The notes under the pieces: model-generated
Database searches by the model: none
What the model saw: the letters and a program-made list of their open reading frames with translations, nothing else
What the model was told of the DNA's origin: nothing
From: Phytoseiulus persimilis
Lineage: Eukaryota; Arthropoda; Arachnida; Mesostigmata; Phytoseiidae
Length of the DNA: 64,000 nt
Assembly (NCBI GenBank): GCA_037576195.1
Contig: CM075103.1
Coordinates: 32,820,723-32,884,722, forward strand
Direction: 5' to 3'
Made by a program: the position numbers and the translations under genes
Part shown: piece by piece, positions 1 through 11,891 of the stretch
Layout of the letters: each line of letters opens with the position of its first letter
Numbering within the stretch: position 1 is the first letter of the stretch

Positions 1-1376
1 TGACAGCCAGAAGCATTTGGAAAGCGTAGCCCAACGAGCGCAATTCTCTGACCGACAGCAGACAGTGCAGATCCGGAGGTAGGTCGTACACAAGCATTAA
101 AAGACTCCAAGTGTCAGTTGCATCACTTTTGCTCGTGACGAATCGTATGCGCTCGATGAATTCGGCATCTTTCTCCGGGTAAGCTTGATAGAAACAGTTC
201 TGCAAGCATTCACTCGCAACACTCAGGTGGTTTTCCTCGTAAGGAACGATGAAGTGCTGCTGTACCTTGTTGATCCACTGTAGGAACAGATCTCCCCTCC
301 CCATGAAAACAGTTTTAAGAATGGCTTCGAGGTGATATTCGAGCCTCTGTCGAACCACGAGTTGATCCCATAGGTAGTCGGACGTGAACGCGCTCAAACA
401 CGCAATGACCGGACTCAACATGTCGAGGTCTTCACAGGCTGCCTCGAGTTTGGCCAAGTATTCATCCTCTTTCTCAGCGTATATTGATTTCTCGAAATAG
501 CTCTCCTCATAAAATTTGGCCACGATTGTGCCAATCTGCTTGATCGTTGCAGAGTGCTCGGACAGATAGGGGGGGACGAAGTCGTCTACAACCTCGACTC
601 CATCTTGATTGGGTCGTATGAAGAACTCGCAATGGGGATCCTTGAGGATTCCGTAAAGGAGCCACGAGGCCAACTGATCGAACAGAACCTTATTGCATCT
701 CTTGAAGAGGATCTCTATTCGTTGTCGCACAGTTTCCTGGCCGCATGACTTCATCTCCATGTAAACGTACCTGAAAGGATGCGAGGAAAGTTTTAATGGA
801 GAGTTTTCGTCAGTTTTACGGGTGGGAGGATTCGAGCTCGAATTGCAATGTGAGAGTCTTGAGATCAACGAACTTCAGCAAGTGACATCCGTGCCTCTTC
901 TCGTTATGAATCACAAAAACCCGAGCCTGCAACGCGTCAAAGATGGCGAACCAATCGTTCAGTGCGTTCCTCAGGTCGCTCAGCGTCGCAGTTGGCGTTT
1001 CTAAAATGTAGCTCTCGAAAGCAACTAATGTCTCTCGGTATTCGAAGAGAATAGAAGCCAGGCCGTCGGCCAATGCCGATAGATACATCCCTGAAAAAAA
1101 ATATGCATTCAAAAATTCGTAGACAGATGGTTCGTTGCTCCTTAGCTCAAGTTTTCGACTCTCACCGGTTCCTAACGTGTAGGGATTCCTCTCTTTCACT
1201 TCATCGACGACACGGTTCAAGAATTTGTACGTTGATCCCAGCAGGAGGAGTTCGTCGACAAGAACGCGGTCTTCAGGTCCGTCGTATTCTGGTATGAGTC
1301 GAAATCTCCCCTTCAGGTCCTCTTGAATGAGATCGCTCGAAAGACCCATTAGCCCAAAAAGTAACCGCTCAAACAT
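1..1376 (-). CDS. TUBGCP4: Gamma-tubulin complex component 4 (GCP4), 5' part, continues past left edge
   Basis: GCP4 is a subunit of the gamma-tubulin ring complex that nucleates microtubules at centrosomes and along existing microtubules. Exon 1 is 1376-820, starting at an ATG. A 49-nt intron (819-771, GT..AG) follows, and exon 2 runs from 770 to the window edge with the frame still open. The join restores a phase-2 codon. The first residues (MFERLLFGLMGL) correspond to the conserved GCP4 start. Recognisable GRIP1-type stretches include a HGC motif near residue 165, then RIEILFKRCN, then LASWLLYGIL followed by a CEFFI segment, in family order. The recognition is from memory of the family, not an alignment. 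About 440 residues are visible; the family is usually 650-670, so the C-terminal third lies outside. No frameshift or odd codon use is seen. Confidence 0.9.
771..819 (-). other. 49-nt intron of the GCP4 gene
   Basis: The donor follows CACCC and reads GTAAAA; the acceptor is CTTTCAG. Removing it joins a phase-2 codon and continues the GCP4 reading frame without a gap. It is near the lower size limit for animal spliceosomal introns. Confidence 0.85.
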
Positions 1377-2585
1377 CTTGGCGCGAAGCTGTTGACAATG
1401 GAAACATTACATGAGATTTTCAGAGGGATAAGAAGGCCGAAATTTCATGGTGTACCTCTTCGGTCGACCGACGATACAGCTCAATCGCCGCTACTGTCTG
1501 CAAATAACTGAGATACCGAGCAGTAAGGAGCGATTCCTAAACCCGAGCGATGCAGCTATTTTCTGCGGTCATCCGATCTCACGAATTCACTCACAGTGGA
1601 ACCTTAGGAAGCGCTCAGCCATATTGTCGGCTTACTCAGTCAAGGTGACAGCCTGAGATGTGCCGATAAGACAGGGCTAAAGAAAATGAGACATTGCCCA
1701 CTCAACATCGGTTCTGTGCGACGTCGGGTGGAATCATTGGAATAGTCCCTCCGCTGTCCATTTAAGAAATACTTCTGGGAATCGGTTCTCCGCAACACAA
1801 ATGAGTCCCAGCGATCCGTAGAGACAAGAAGGAAGGAATCGCACTACCTTTTGGTCAAAATCGGTGCGGAGAATTTTCCTCCCAGTTCAACACGCGATCA
1901 GAAACTTAAAATGAGCTCATTCCACTTTGACAAAGCTTCCTGCAATCCGTTCCCGTGAGGATTGCTTCATGACAGCGATGGAACGTTCGATTTGGGCAGA
2001 GCATGTTTTGGCGCGCCAGAGCGCTGATGATCTTGCTCGAGCGAGAGGAGGGGGTCGGGCGGCGCCTGTAGTAAGACCAGTTTCCCGAGTTGACTTCTTC
2101 AATCGATACTCGGAATCGCCTGGGAAGTTGATGGTTCTCCCCTCCCGCCATCGAACGGGTCTTTATAGGAGTATGAGCATCGCTCCAGATTCCGCCGCAT
2201 CGGGAGAGGTAGCCTTCCCAAGGAGACTTGATTTGAAAAAAAGAAGTTTTCCTTCCGGTCTGCCGAATATCAGATCAAATGGCCGTTTCGGGTTGAATGA
2301 GCTCTAATCCGTCCGAGAGAAATGGGGTACTTGGAATAATGGGGGACAATAAAGAGATTGGTGGGCTTTGGTGCCCAGTTTCGGTTGCCAATAGCTTGCC
2401 ACTCAACGCGGTGACAGGAACGCGCGTGCGAAAGTTTCTAGAAGCTGTCACAGAACTTGACTAACGTGAAAAACGAGACGTCGCTTTTCCGCTGTTGTTT
2501 GATCAGGCTCAGGAAAATTCACTCGAACGTGAGTTCCTTTTTTCTCAGTCACTACCCATCGCTGGACACGTTCCCGTTTTTGAAG
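1377..2585. other. Intergenic region between divergent GCP4 and hydrolase genes
   Basis: About 1.2 kb between the start of the leftward GCP4 gene and the start of the rightward hydrolase gene. It should hold both promoters. I found no convincing TATA box, repeat, or coding frame supported by splice signals; short open frames on both strands look like chance. Confidence 0.6.
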
Positions 2586-4453
2586 ATGATCATTCGAAAC
2601 ACATTCCGTTCCCTCAGGTCTTTCCATTTTCGGATTCAGCGCGGCAAGAGAACAATGGTGGTTGGAAATAACACTATAAAGGTGAGCATCTTCCAAGTCA
2701 GGAATTGAGGGCGGTCACACTCAATCACGGCGACAACGGTCTCCTTTTTCTCACGTTGATGTGTATCCCAGGTCACAGGGCTGAGATCCCTCTACTCGAA
2801 ATGGTCGACGCTGAAGCCGTACTTGGCTGCGATGCCGCCGGAGGACATCACCCTGGACATTCCATACTTGAGAATTCAGAGTGCACCAGAGGACGCAAAT
2901 CGAAAACGTCTCCGCGTGGTTGCTTTCCACGGAACTCCGGCCACCGCAGAGCAGTTCCAAGCTCTCGCAGAAGCCCTCGCGGAAATCTGTAGCGTGGATT
3001 TTATCGCCCCAACTTTTCCCGGTGAGAACATCCATTTTGAACACATGAGTTCGCGGGCTCGGATTATGGTTGACAGCGAGCTTGGAGCCATACATCAGAA
3101 ATTCAAAGTGACAGGGTTACTTCCAGGCTTGAAGTTCACCTTGGAAAACCGAACCTTCTGGCAGTCATCCGAAGAACGTTTTGCTCTCATGGAAGCATTT
3201 TTGAAAGCGCTCAATGTTTCGGACATCGACATTGCGATCGGACACTCCACGGGTTCGTTCCCGCAAAGGCACAATCCTCGAATGGTCGCGTCATCCGCTG
3301 AATGTTCTCAAGCATGTGCCAATGTCCTTATGACCTCCAGCCCGCGGAGTTTGCGGATCGAGCCTAACAGACAGCTGGTTTTCAGGGGGGTATGCTGCCC
3401 TGAAGCTGGCCCTGAATGACGGGACCGTGAAATCCCACGCGGTCTGCTTTATTTGCACAAATATTCCCCGTTTCGTTTCGTGAGTACCTGTTCTCAGGTT
3501 CGCTCCAAGGATCACCTTTCCTCATTCCCGCACTCGCAACGCTTCTCAGCAGAACTTCCGATTCCAAAGTCGCCCTCAGGAAGCAGGGACCTCGAATCTC
3601 GCCCATCCGACTCTTGTTCCTGTATATGTTTGAGTTTGCCTCCCTCAAATTGTCCTACATCAAGGGTCAAGGAATGAAAATTCAAGGTCCATTCTCTCCA
3701 AAACTGTAGATTGCTCGGGCCCAAATGGCTCCAGGGTCCTCTCTGCTACGCCCTTCGTTACCAATGTATGGAGCCATGCGTGGTACTGTTTTACGAGTTC
3801 ATCATCAGGGGTTTGGGTCTCACGAAGAAGATGACAGCCTACGACGCTATGAGCTCAGCTTTCTCGCAGTACGCGACTCGATACTGGGAAGAAGACAGCG
3901 CCCCAAAAGCTGTTCAGGAGGCAACGAGAAGAGGTGAGTTCGGCCATCTGAGAAGACCTCAGGAAAGGTCTTCGTGTGTGTCCTCGACCAATGAATACAC
4001 TCGACCCTAAACTGCAGGCATTCCTCGGATGATGGTGTATGGCGGCCGAGATTTCCTCTTGAAGTTGAAGTACAGTCACAGGTTGGCCTCGGATCTCGGA
4101 AACCCAGATCCGGCGAACCACCATACTTATGAAGGGAAAGAGGAAGAACTCCTGCGACTTACCTCGCAGGTAGTGACCCGAGCCCAGGCTCAGAACGTAA
4201 CGAACTAAAGCGATAAATCGTCATAGGATCCATAGGATCGAGATTCTGATACTTTCTCATCCGGTTTCAGCCGCCAGAGAACAGCTTTGTGCCGAGAGTG
4301 GTACACTTCACGCATGGAGGACATTACTGTTTCCAACAATACCCCAAGACCATAGCAAAACATATCCTTGAGTTTGCCGAGAGCGCGAAGCTGCTCGATG
4401 AGGAGTCACATCAACCTGACCAAGGAATCCATCATGATTCCGAGCAGCTCTGA
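2586..4453 (+). CDS. Alpha/beta-hydrolase fold protein with probable mitochondrial presequence
   Basis: Seven exons: 2586-2681, 2772-3252, 3386-3479, 3550-3621, 3710-3933, 4018-4169, 4271-4453. All junctions have GT..AG ends, all phases match, and the total is 1302 nt (433 residues plus TGA). Residues 1-24 are Arg-rich and free of acidic residues (MIIRNTFRSLRSFHFRIQRG), typical of a mitochondrial targeting peptide. An HG oxyanion turn is at 85-86, a GHSTG nucleophile elbow at about 189-193 (Ser191), a probable acid in YGGRD (Asp334), and a catalytic His in HGGHY (about 391). The layout resembles the uncharacterised hydrolases first noted in nematodes (DUF1057 type); that family call is from memory. 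The substrate is unknown. The fourth exon's donor (GTATAT at 3622) is the least certain boundary. Confidence 0.82.
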
Positions 4454-4620
4454 ACCAATGACCAGAATAGCGGCAAGCCCAACGGGACGCTGTGCTTGGG
4501 GAGCCGCACGTGGAGCTCGAAACCCGTCATCACCTTTGATCCGTTATTTGATACGATTAATCATCGGGAACTTGGGCTCATAAACTCCTGACAAAATGGC
4601 TAAGATCCATGGAGAGGCAC

Positions 4621-4626
4621 AATAAA
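4621..4626 (+). terminator. AATAAA poly(A) signal for the hydrolase gene
   Basis: A canonical AATAAA lies 168 nt after the hydrolase stop codon on the same strand and is the first such site downstream. Confidence 0.55.
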
Positions 4627-4639
4627 GCTTTTCTCAAAT

Positions 4640-6302
4640 CGAGAAATCTTGCTACATTCAACGAAGCCGGTATGCTCAGAGCTCGACACAGGGACTTCCC
4701 CCATCTGAGCTTGGTCCACCCGTCGTTGCATCGCTCGTTGAGCCTAGGTCTCGAGCATCAGAAGTATATTCTGAGGAACAGGAGAGGATGTTCGGCAAAT
4801 CTCCGGAGAGCTCGAATCCTTGATCCATTTGGCGAGGTTCCACGATATATTCCAAATCAGGTGAAAAGAGTGTAACTTTGAGAACTTCGAGCGCCTCCTG
4901 GGTTCGCATTCCCGGAGATCGCTCTCAATACAGGGTCAGCGGGCATTGGCTCCGCGATCATGATCGCTGGCAAAATTCGAGCATGCGATTCAACGGTTCA
5001 TCCACGAAGCTATGTCTCCGTCCGACAAGTGCCGCTTCAGACCGAACTAGCACTATTGTGAGAAATCGCTTCTCCCTCACTCATGAAATGAGCTCAGGGG
5101 TGGCGAACCTTTCGGACCCCGCAATACCTGCTCGGTGGGTCTGTCGTTCCGATGAAAACACTAGATATTTCACCGATTTGTTTCAAGAACGGGAAGTTAT
5201 CAACAAGTCGGACATAATCCAGGAAAGCGACGCCGAGGGATCGGTAGTCTCCCATGAGTCTCTAGACTGGCTATCGAAATCTTCCAATAAGCATTGCAGC
5301 AGTCGGAACATGAATCAAATCCCGAGAATCCCGTCACTGTCAAGTCATAGACAGAGAATCCCACTCATCACTTTATGTCAGATGGCAAGTCTCTCTTGAG
5401 CAAGCTGAAACGCTGAGAATGAGCCCCGATGACCGCCTGACCAGAGTATTTTCCTAGAGTACAAGTACATTGACGCTTCATCGAACGGGAAGTCTGATTG
5501 TAAGCGGGAGCAGCGAAGCTAGCGCCGTCGCATCTGAGCACCGTAGCGATGGTCAACTTGACTATTTTCCCCGCCTGAAACTTCGCAATCAGGGAAAACC
5601 CAGGACTGCTTCCGAAAGCCTCTCGATCACGTCGCAGAGCCTCGGTTTCGCTCGTTCTCCTCACAGCCACTTCCCGCCTCGTTCGATCAGCGCTCCGCTC
5701 GATTCCGGGTCGCAGGGACAACCAACAACAAGTCAGTTATTTGTTCACACGGCTCCGATCACGAACAGAGTTATTGCGCTCCGCTCCAAAGTGAGGCGAG
5801 TCTCGATGCGCTCTCGCTCTCATCCCAAGCTTGACGCCGCTTCCATAAGACGCGGTTCTAGGCTTCGTTCGAGTTCCCAGTGGTGTGTTTCGAGGGACAA
5901 CCGCCCTGCCCTTTATTTGGTCACGGGTGTCGCGGAATGCGTGCGCTGCGGCGGGAACTTTTTTCTCCATTGCCAGTCCGCGGATCTCTTCGGGAAGAGC
6001 TTCTACGTCTCAAATCTGGTCAGGTCATTCCTGTTTCATGTTCTGTTCGCTTTTCTTCCCGGAAAAAAAACTCGACCCGCTGCTCGAACTCACCCGGGTC
6101 GTTGGGGAATGAGACGCCGGAAGAAATGATGGAAATAATTTCGATTCTTGTCTCAAGAGATTTATTCATGATGCTGGCGCAGACTCTGTTCTCCGGCTCG
6201 ATTCGATCACTAGAACCGAACCACTCAGATAATTTGCGTTGATCGAAAGACTGGGGTTGAGAAGTCAGGAAGTTACTTTGATGATCCACCCGTCTCGACT
6301 GA
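4640..6302. other. Unresolved region, no supported gene
   Basis: Several overlapping open frames occur on both strands. They include a Ser/Arg-rich 219-codon frame (5470-6129, +) that begins at TTG and has no early Met, and a minus-strand stretch near 6250-6085 followed by a GTGAGT donor. None gives a recognisable protein or a consistent exon chain. It may contain exons of a gene I cannot reconstruct. Confidence 0.5.
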
Positions 6303-6656
6303 GCTAACCGATCAAAAGATGTTGAAGCATTCTCAACGCCATCAGATCCGCCGAATAGGGAGTTCGAAGAGTTTTATCCCGATTCACAAAACTACACGTG
6401 GACACACGGTAGTTCATGTCCAATACGATGCACAAGACCTTCATTCATAGCAGCTAGAAAATCGTTGAAGCATCTCTGCCGATTCTGCCAAGAAGCCCAG
6501 GAGGCCCAGAACGAAGTACTTCGTTTACAAAGATTGTTCAAGGGACCCGGAATCGATAGAGCAGCCACAAACGAGAACGTGATTTATATGATATCGGCCA
6601 CGTCCGATCCACTCATGAGCTTTTTTCGGTGGGGAAGAGGTTCAGAACCGACCTAG
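6303..6656 (+). CDS. Uncharacterised open frame, possible exon
   Basis: A 118-codon stop-free stretch just after an in-frame TGA, ending in TAG. The translation has balanced composition, including LKHLCRFCQEAQEAQNEVLR, which suggests a short amphipathic helix. A possible donor (G followed by GTTCAG) lies near the end. There is no initiating ATG at its start and no supported acceptor, so it could be one exon of a + strand gene covering 6.3-8.3 kb, or chance. No family recognised. Confidence 0.3.
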   Translation, partial: ANRSKDVEAFSTPSDPPNREFEEFYPDSQNYTWTHGSSCPIRCTRPSFIAARKSLKHLCRFCQEAQEAQNEVLRLQRLFKGPGIDRAATNENVIYMISATSDPLMSFFRWGRGSEPT

Positions 6657-7008
6657 TCGATGAAAACGTCATGGAGCTGGTACTGCATCCTGAGCACTCG
6701 GATGCGGGGACCACTCATCCATTGGAACACCCGAAGCGATCCTGATTTCTCCTGTTTCTCCCGCAAGAGTGACTCTACATCATGGAGCAAATAAAAGTTT
6801 CGTGAGATGACTGGAACTTGTTCTCCCCCACGGGGGAATTCGGATGATACACGGAACAGTGGTGCCCTGGTAATATTTCAGAGTTATGATCTCATCACGA
6901 GAAGATTCGTCGAACGGAGGAGGAGGGAGTAGCTTTCGCTGCAGTGAGCCCGTTGTGCGTCTATCGCTAATTGTGCCTGATTGACCCGCTCTCAAGGAGC
7001 AGCGTAGC

Positions 7009-7226
7009 TATTCGCATTCGACGAATTGACGCACGATCCACAGCAAAGAATGGCTCATCTCATCGCAAAGTTCACTATCGCTCTGAGCCTGGAGATGACA
7101 TCGCAGATATCTGTGGATTCGCCGCTTTCTGGTGGTGCGGATCCCCTGAGAAACGGGATGGAAGAGATCTGCCGTTCTCTCGAGAGTTTCCATCACGGTT
7201 ATGAAACGATCAACGCAACCGAGAAG
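7009..7226 (+). CDS. Probable internal exon of an unassigned + strand gene
   Basis: A stop-free frame starts after a TAG that doubles as a possible acceptor and ends precisely at AAG followed by the strong donor GTAAGAG (7227). The translation includes DPQQRMAHLIAKFTIALSLE and MEEICRSLESFHHGYE, with protein-like composition. I do not recognise it. The next exon is not certain: acceptors around 7310 and 7601 are both possible. Confidence 0.45.
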
Positions 7227-7601
7227 GTAAGAGCTCTTGGAGTCGTCTGACAGGGCCTGAACAGCACCCTCACGATATGAGACCTCTAGCCAAAAGCCTC
7301 GATTAAAGGTCATGGCTCTCATTAGTCTTCGACACCATATGCGAGGAATCTGGAAGTGTGAGAACCTGGAGCTCTTTACTCCCGGCGCGTTTGTTGAGCT
7401 CTTCTGCTGGAGTTTTGGACTTTATAGTTCCGAAATCGTCGGTTATGTTTCAGCGAAGCGTCGCAGAGCACCGCATCCTGTGTCCAAGGGAGTTTTGAAT
7501 CTGGTAACATATTGTGCATTTTGGCTGTCTTCGCCTTTCCCGGATATTTTCGTGCACATGGGTCTCAAGAGAATTCATCAGATATTTCCCATACTTTTTA
7601 G

Positions 7602-7677
7602 ATCGACTTTGACAGGCTCTCTGGGAAAGTCTTACGAGAGCGTGTACTGCTCTCGCAGAACAACAACTCCCGATTCG
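7602..7677 (+). CDS. Probable 76-nt internal exon
   Basis: Bounded by a good acceptor (pyrimidine stretch then TTTTTAG at 7601) and a strong donor (GTGAGTAGG at 7678). Two of the three frames are open, one giving IDFDRLSGKVLRERVLLSQN. It probably belongs to the same transcript as the exon ending at 7226, but the joining phase cannot be fixed from sequence alone. Confidence 0.4.
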
Positions 7678-8143
7678 GTGAGTAGGCATGAAGAACAGGA
7701 GGCAAGATCGAGCCTTGATCAGGGAACGATCCTCTTGAGAGGTGGCGACTTGGTGCTGATCAAGTTAATCCATCGATCAGCTCGAAGAGCCCGGTACCGA
7801 ATTCCGTATTGATGTTTCGGCTCTTTCTGACTTCACATGGAGAAGACTTCCTCGGCTTTTGGAGGGCTCGGCGTGTTCATCTGTTCCCTCACTTTCCTGC
7901 TGTCCGTACCCAGATGAGAAGCGCGTGCATTTCCATGAAGTCCTCTGTTCACCTGAGAGCTTTCAGCAAAATTGACGTCGCGGCTCGTGCGATAGCGGAG
8001 CCAAGTTTTTGACACCGAGACAAATCGATTGATCGGCTGAAAATTCCAGTATGTGACTATCACCGCGAGCGCCTTCTCCCTCCGTTCGTCGTTCTGCTAT
8101 TTTGAGCCCAGGTTTCGCTGTCTCGGCACGAGTTCACCCTCAG

Positions 8144-8249
8144 GAATGATTTCTGTATTTGTTCCAACGGCAGGACCATCGAGGACCCACCCCAAAGAGA
8201 CTCCATCGCGGAGATGTATAAGAAAACAACCGAGTCGATTCAGCGATAA
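8144..8249 (+). CDS. Possible terminal exon of an unassigned gene
   Basis: Starts after a CCCTCAG acceptor and runs in frame to TAA at 8247-8249. The translation carries two cysteines in DFCIC and an acidic/basic C-terminus (SIAEMYKKTTESIQR). An upstream piece (8050-8110) would join in phase, but the intron between would be only 33 nt, which is suspiciously short. Not recognised. Confidence 0.35.
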
Positions 8250-8889
8250 TAATGGGATGCCGGAAGTGAGTTCTAACTTTCATGGTCTATGAATCAGCCA
8301 GAGCTCAAATTTCGGCTCTCGCATCGAGCCCCGGCGAGTCAACCGCAACGAAACGAATGTCTCATTTCTGTGAATTTGTGTAGACGCCCAGTTGGTCTAT
8401 CTTTGCCGATTTATTACAGTTCTGCCAAAATCCCGTGCGAGTTGCTCCGCCGGAACTAATTTCGAGTCTGAGGCAGGCTGTCGAATTCGCACACGACGGA
8501 GAACGGACGCACAGGCATTCCTCTCGTGAGAGCTTTGAAAGACGGAACCTGAAACGGCACCATCGCCATAATCATGACTCGGACAATTGCGAATTGTGCG
8601 TGTGGAAAGTCGTGCCGTGGATACAATGGATTGAGAATGCCGTCATGCGGGGTTGGCTGACTCGAGGGAGATAGAAAGTGGATGCGACTTCTGCCACGTC
8701 ATCGGCGCTCGACCGGGCTTCCGATTGGGCGGGAAGAACCTTCTCCCTTACCACCCTCGTCATGGATTTCATGTCCCGCATCGGATATAGAAGGCTCCAT
8801 GCGGCCCGGGTGAAGATATTCCCGATACACTCTCCGGTATGTCTTCGTCCGGTTCAGTTCTGTTCTGATTTGCAATGATCACATCGAAA

Positions 8890-9870
8890 ACCACATTGAA
8901 ATGTCTACCTTGGGGGGATTAACTAGTGAGGATACAGATTTTCACAATTCCAGGCGATTTCAGGACTATATAAAGCACCCCAGGCTTGAAATCCAGGGAC
9001 AACTGATCCCTAGAGCCAAGTCAAATGAATATCTTGGGATCCTTCTAGGCAATGACAGGAACTACCAAGGTGAACAGAAGAAAATACGGGAAAAGAAAGC
9101 CAAAAAAACGCTTAGACAAATGTACGCCAAATCGCTGGGGAAGTTCAATAGGTTTGAGACAACTTAGATACAATGGGAGGCAACATGTGTATGCGCGCTG
9201 ACTTACTGGAACTCAGTCCTGGTAGCATCAGCCGAAACATGCAAGAGGATGAAAGCATCACAGCGTGAGGCAGGCTAATGGGCACTAGGTCAGCCATCCT
9301 TCAATATAGCGAATGAGTTTGTGAAGGAGAACTGGGGTAAGCCTCATACGGAAGCAAATGAGCCAAGAGTAGAATACTATACTTTGCCAGAATCGAAAAA
9401 TGTCCAGACATAGATGGCCAGAGCCAGTGTTAGAAGCGATGGTGACATGTAACTTACTTGTAAGCTTAGCATACAAGAGAACACCTCAGAAAAATGTACG
9501 AATGTGAGAACATAGAGACTCCGAGTTCGGCAGGACAAGCTTGCCAGTGCAAGAGCAGGCTTCCTGAACATCAACTCTCTCAGAGCAAGATTCAAAGGAC
9601 GTGATGGTGAATGTGTACCATGCGGGCATCACACGGAGTCCCTAGAATACGTGACACAATGAGTGCAAGGAAAAACAGCGGAATGAAGCGAAGATCTGCA
9701 GAAGACTAGGCCTACGTGAGGACCCAACGAGAGGGAATGTAGAGCGGGCCAAACGGAGTCTAGAAAGATGGGAGAGAGCAACGGAAGAACACATCCCACG
9801 CACCTGCAAGATCAACGACCAATCTTAATCAGCAGAGGGTACTCGCCGCCGCTTATGGGGTTTCTGACAT
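8890..9870 (+). mobile_element. Decayed 3' end of a non-LTR retrotransposon (LINE)
   Basis: Fragments in different frames read like the C-terminal part of a LINE reverse transcriptase. First comes a SNEYLGILLG stretch. Next is a segment matching the 'ALTY-N-V' and 'QREAG-WALG' region common in tick and mite elements. Then comes ECVPCGHHTESLEYV, a CxxC-plus-His motif typical of the end of these ORFs. In-frame stops (for example inside QREAG-stop-WALG) and frame changes show it is dead. The 5' part, endonuclease and catalytic YxDD box are missing. The DNA is locally more A/T-rich than its surroundings. Confidence 0.75.
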
Positions 9871-9895
9871 ATCACGAAATTTACATGGACAAGAA

Positions 9896-11294
9896 ATGGG
9901 TAATAAACCAATCAATCTGAAGAAGGGCAAGCGATTTGAGCTCGATCGGTTGACTTTTGACCTTCAGTGGCCAGTTAAGTGGAACGGTCCGAGAAGAAAC
10001 AGAGGGTCATTTCAGCCGCTCCAGGGAACCCAATTTTCTACCGACTGGCGTGAACATGGAACCTGCCGCGTTTTTCAAAAATGGGCCTATATTCGTCCTG
10101 GGATCCGAGAATTGGACTGCGGCTTATTTCTGGGATACGGCTTGTATTCGTTTAGCTTACATCAAACTTCACGGGGGCAGTTTGAAATGTTCACTCCGAG
10201 ACAGCGAGACTTTAAATTCCCGGCACTCATTCTTCAACAACCATGTCATCTTCCCCTGGAATATCTTCGAAAATCGTCGAATCGAAGAAGGCCTGATCTG
10301 AGGGTCTGATCATCCATTCTGATCGAAGCCACGGCCAGGAAAACAAGAGGGGACACTGCCCCAGATCAGAGCTACCCCGGTGTGTTAACCAATGGAAGTT
10401 TCCAGTTAAGCTACCGGATCACTTGCCTCCAATCACGCTACAGAACATATCATTGGACCCATATCGTTGACCTCTCGTTGACAAGCCGAAAAAAAAGTCT
10501 CTGATGAGGCTTTGCCATTCCATGCGACTTCTTCAATGTCTCTAAAGAAAGAATAAGGAATGCTTCCTGATGAGCATCCCTTTTCCACTCACTCATGAAT
10601 TCGGCTATGCCTCGGGAGCGCGCCGTGTGTCTTCATGGCTTTACCGCTGTAGCACTTCCTCGAAGCACGGCTCAGCACAACATTCCTCTGACGGGAACTC
10701 CGTTTCCGGGTGCATCGAATCATGGGCTCCCGTGACCTCGGAGCGCCTGGTAGTCCCGTCGAGACAATCTGTCTGGACCGAGAATCGTGCTGTGTATCCG
10801 AACGGCAAACCAGTTCTCCGCAACAGGTGCGGTGGCGGTCCTAGAATAAAACTTTCTTCGCTACGGCTTCGCGCATTTCGGAATTCCACGATATGACGTG
10901 GCGTAAACCCGTACTTCTATCACAGCAAATCCCTCGCAGGAATATCTGACACTGCTCATTAGAACATTCGCGTAAGGCCGCATCGAACACTGGCGGAGAA
11001 TGCTCAGGATTATTGGATTACTCAGCTCGATTTAGCACCTCGACCTTGACAGTTCAAACGAGCTCGTGCATAGCTAGGTGTGATGGTTGAAAACCTCTGA
11101 GAGATTCTCCAGATCCAAAAACCTCGAATGTCGATGAGCCGCGATACTTTCCTCATGAATTTCCTCGAAAACGGATAGCGAGAGACGAGCTTATGATGTT
11201 CAAGTTGGAACTACGATCAAGAGCAAGTCTATTCTTAGAATGGGACATATCTGTTCGATGGCGATGATGTATGGAGCACTGGATATTCGGTTAG
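9896..11294. other. Unresolved region with overlapping open frames
   Basis: Two overlapping + strand frames (9896-10309 and 9957-10301) and a frame at 10570-10896 are open for about 110-135 codons. None has a recognisable domain, and several start at non-ATG codons. I could not build a spliced gene here. Confidence 0.4.
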
Positions 11295-11462
11295 AGGCTG
11301 TGTGGCCCGCAGAACTCGGGTCCACAAATATTCGTTGACTTTTTGAAGCATCTTGCAAACAGAGAAATTATATTCGCCTCCGTTGCTACGACATCTCTTA
11401 GAGCGCAGGAGAGCGAATTTCATGATATGTCCGCCGCTCTACATGAACGACCAGACGATTGA
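11295..11462 (+). CDS. Possible exon, unassigned
   Basis: Follows a plausible acceptor (ATTCGGTTAG) and stays open for 55 codons to TGA. The translation (for example QIFVDFLKHLANREIIFASV) has the hydrophobic/charged alternation of a folded protein. No donor precedes the stop. It could be a C-terminal exon or chance. Confidence 0.25.
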   Translation, partial: RLCGPQNSGPQIFVDFLKHLANREIIFASVATTSLRAQESEFHDMSAALHERPDD

Positions 11463-11891
11463 GAGCAACAAGAGGCAGTCAATGGGAACTCTTCTTATAG
11501 CGCGACATGTTCAAAGGCCGTTCACTGAGAACGAACTTTCGGCAAACATCCCAGGCCGTCTGATGCTTCGGAATATATCCGCGAGCTCAGCAGGCACCTG
11601 CCATGAGTTTCTGGAATGGCTGAATGGTACGAACCCTCCACCTTATTGTGTCATCTTCAACTGGTGCTAACGATCCAGAAGCCCTGCGGCTATCTCTCGG
11701 AAAATTGCGGACCTGAATTGTCGGACGAGTCTTCAACAGGGTTCCATGAAACGGCGATGGTCACAACGAGCGCGACGTTTGTTGTCGAACCTGCCAGACT
11801 CATTAGCATCGACTCTGACTCTGCTCCGACGAATGTATGCTGTTTCGAAGAGAACAACATCGCGAAGGCAGAGTTAGAGCTTCAGAGTTAG

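Noticed and set aside
4878..5399. 173-codon plus-strand frame
   Set aside because: Non-specific composition, an alternative open frame over the same bases, no recognisable motif.
5470..6129. 219-codon plus-strand frame
   Set aside because: Starts at TTG, has no Met for about 110 codons, is Ser/Arg-biased and has no domain; no splice support.
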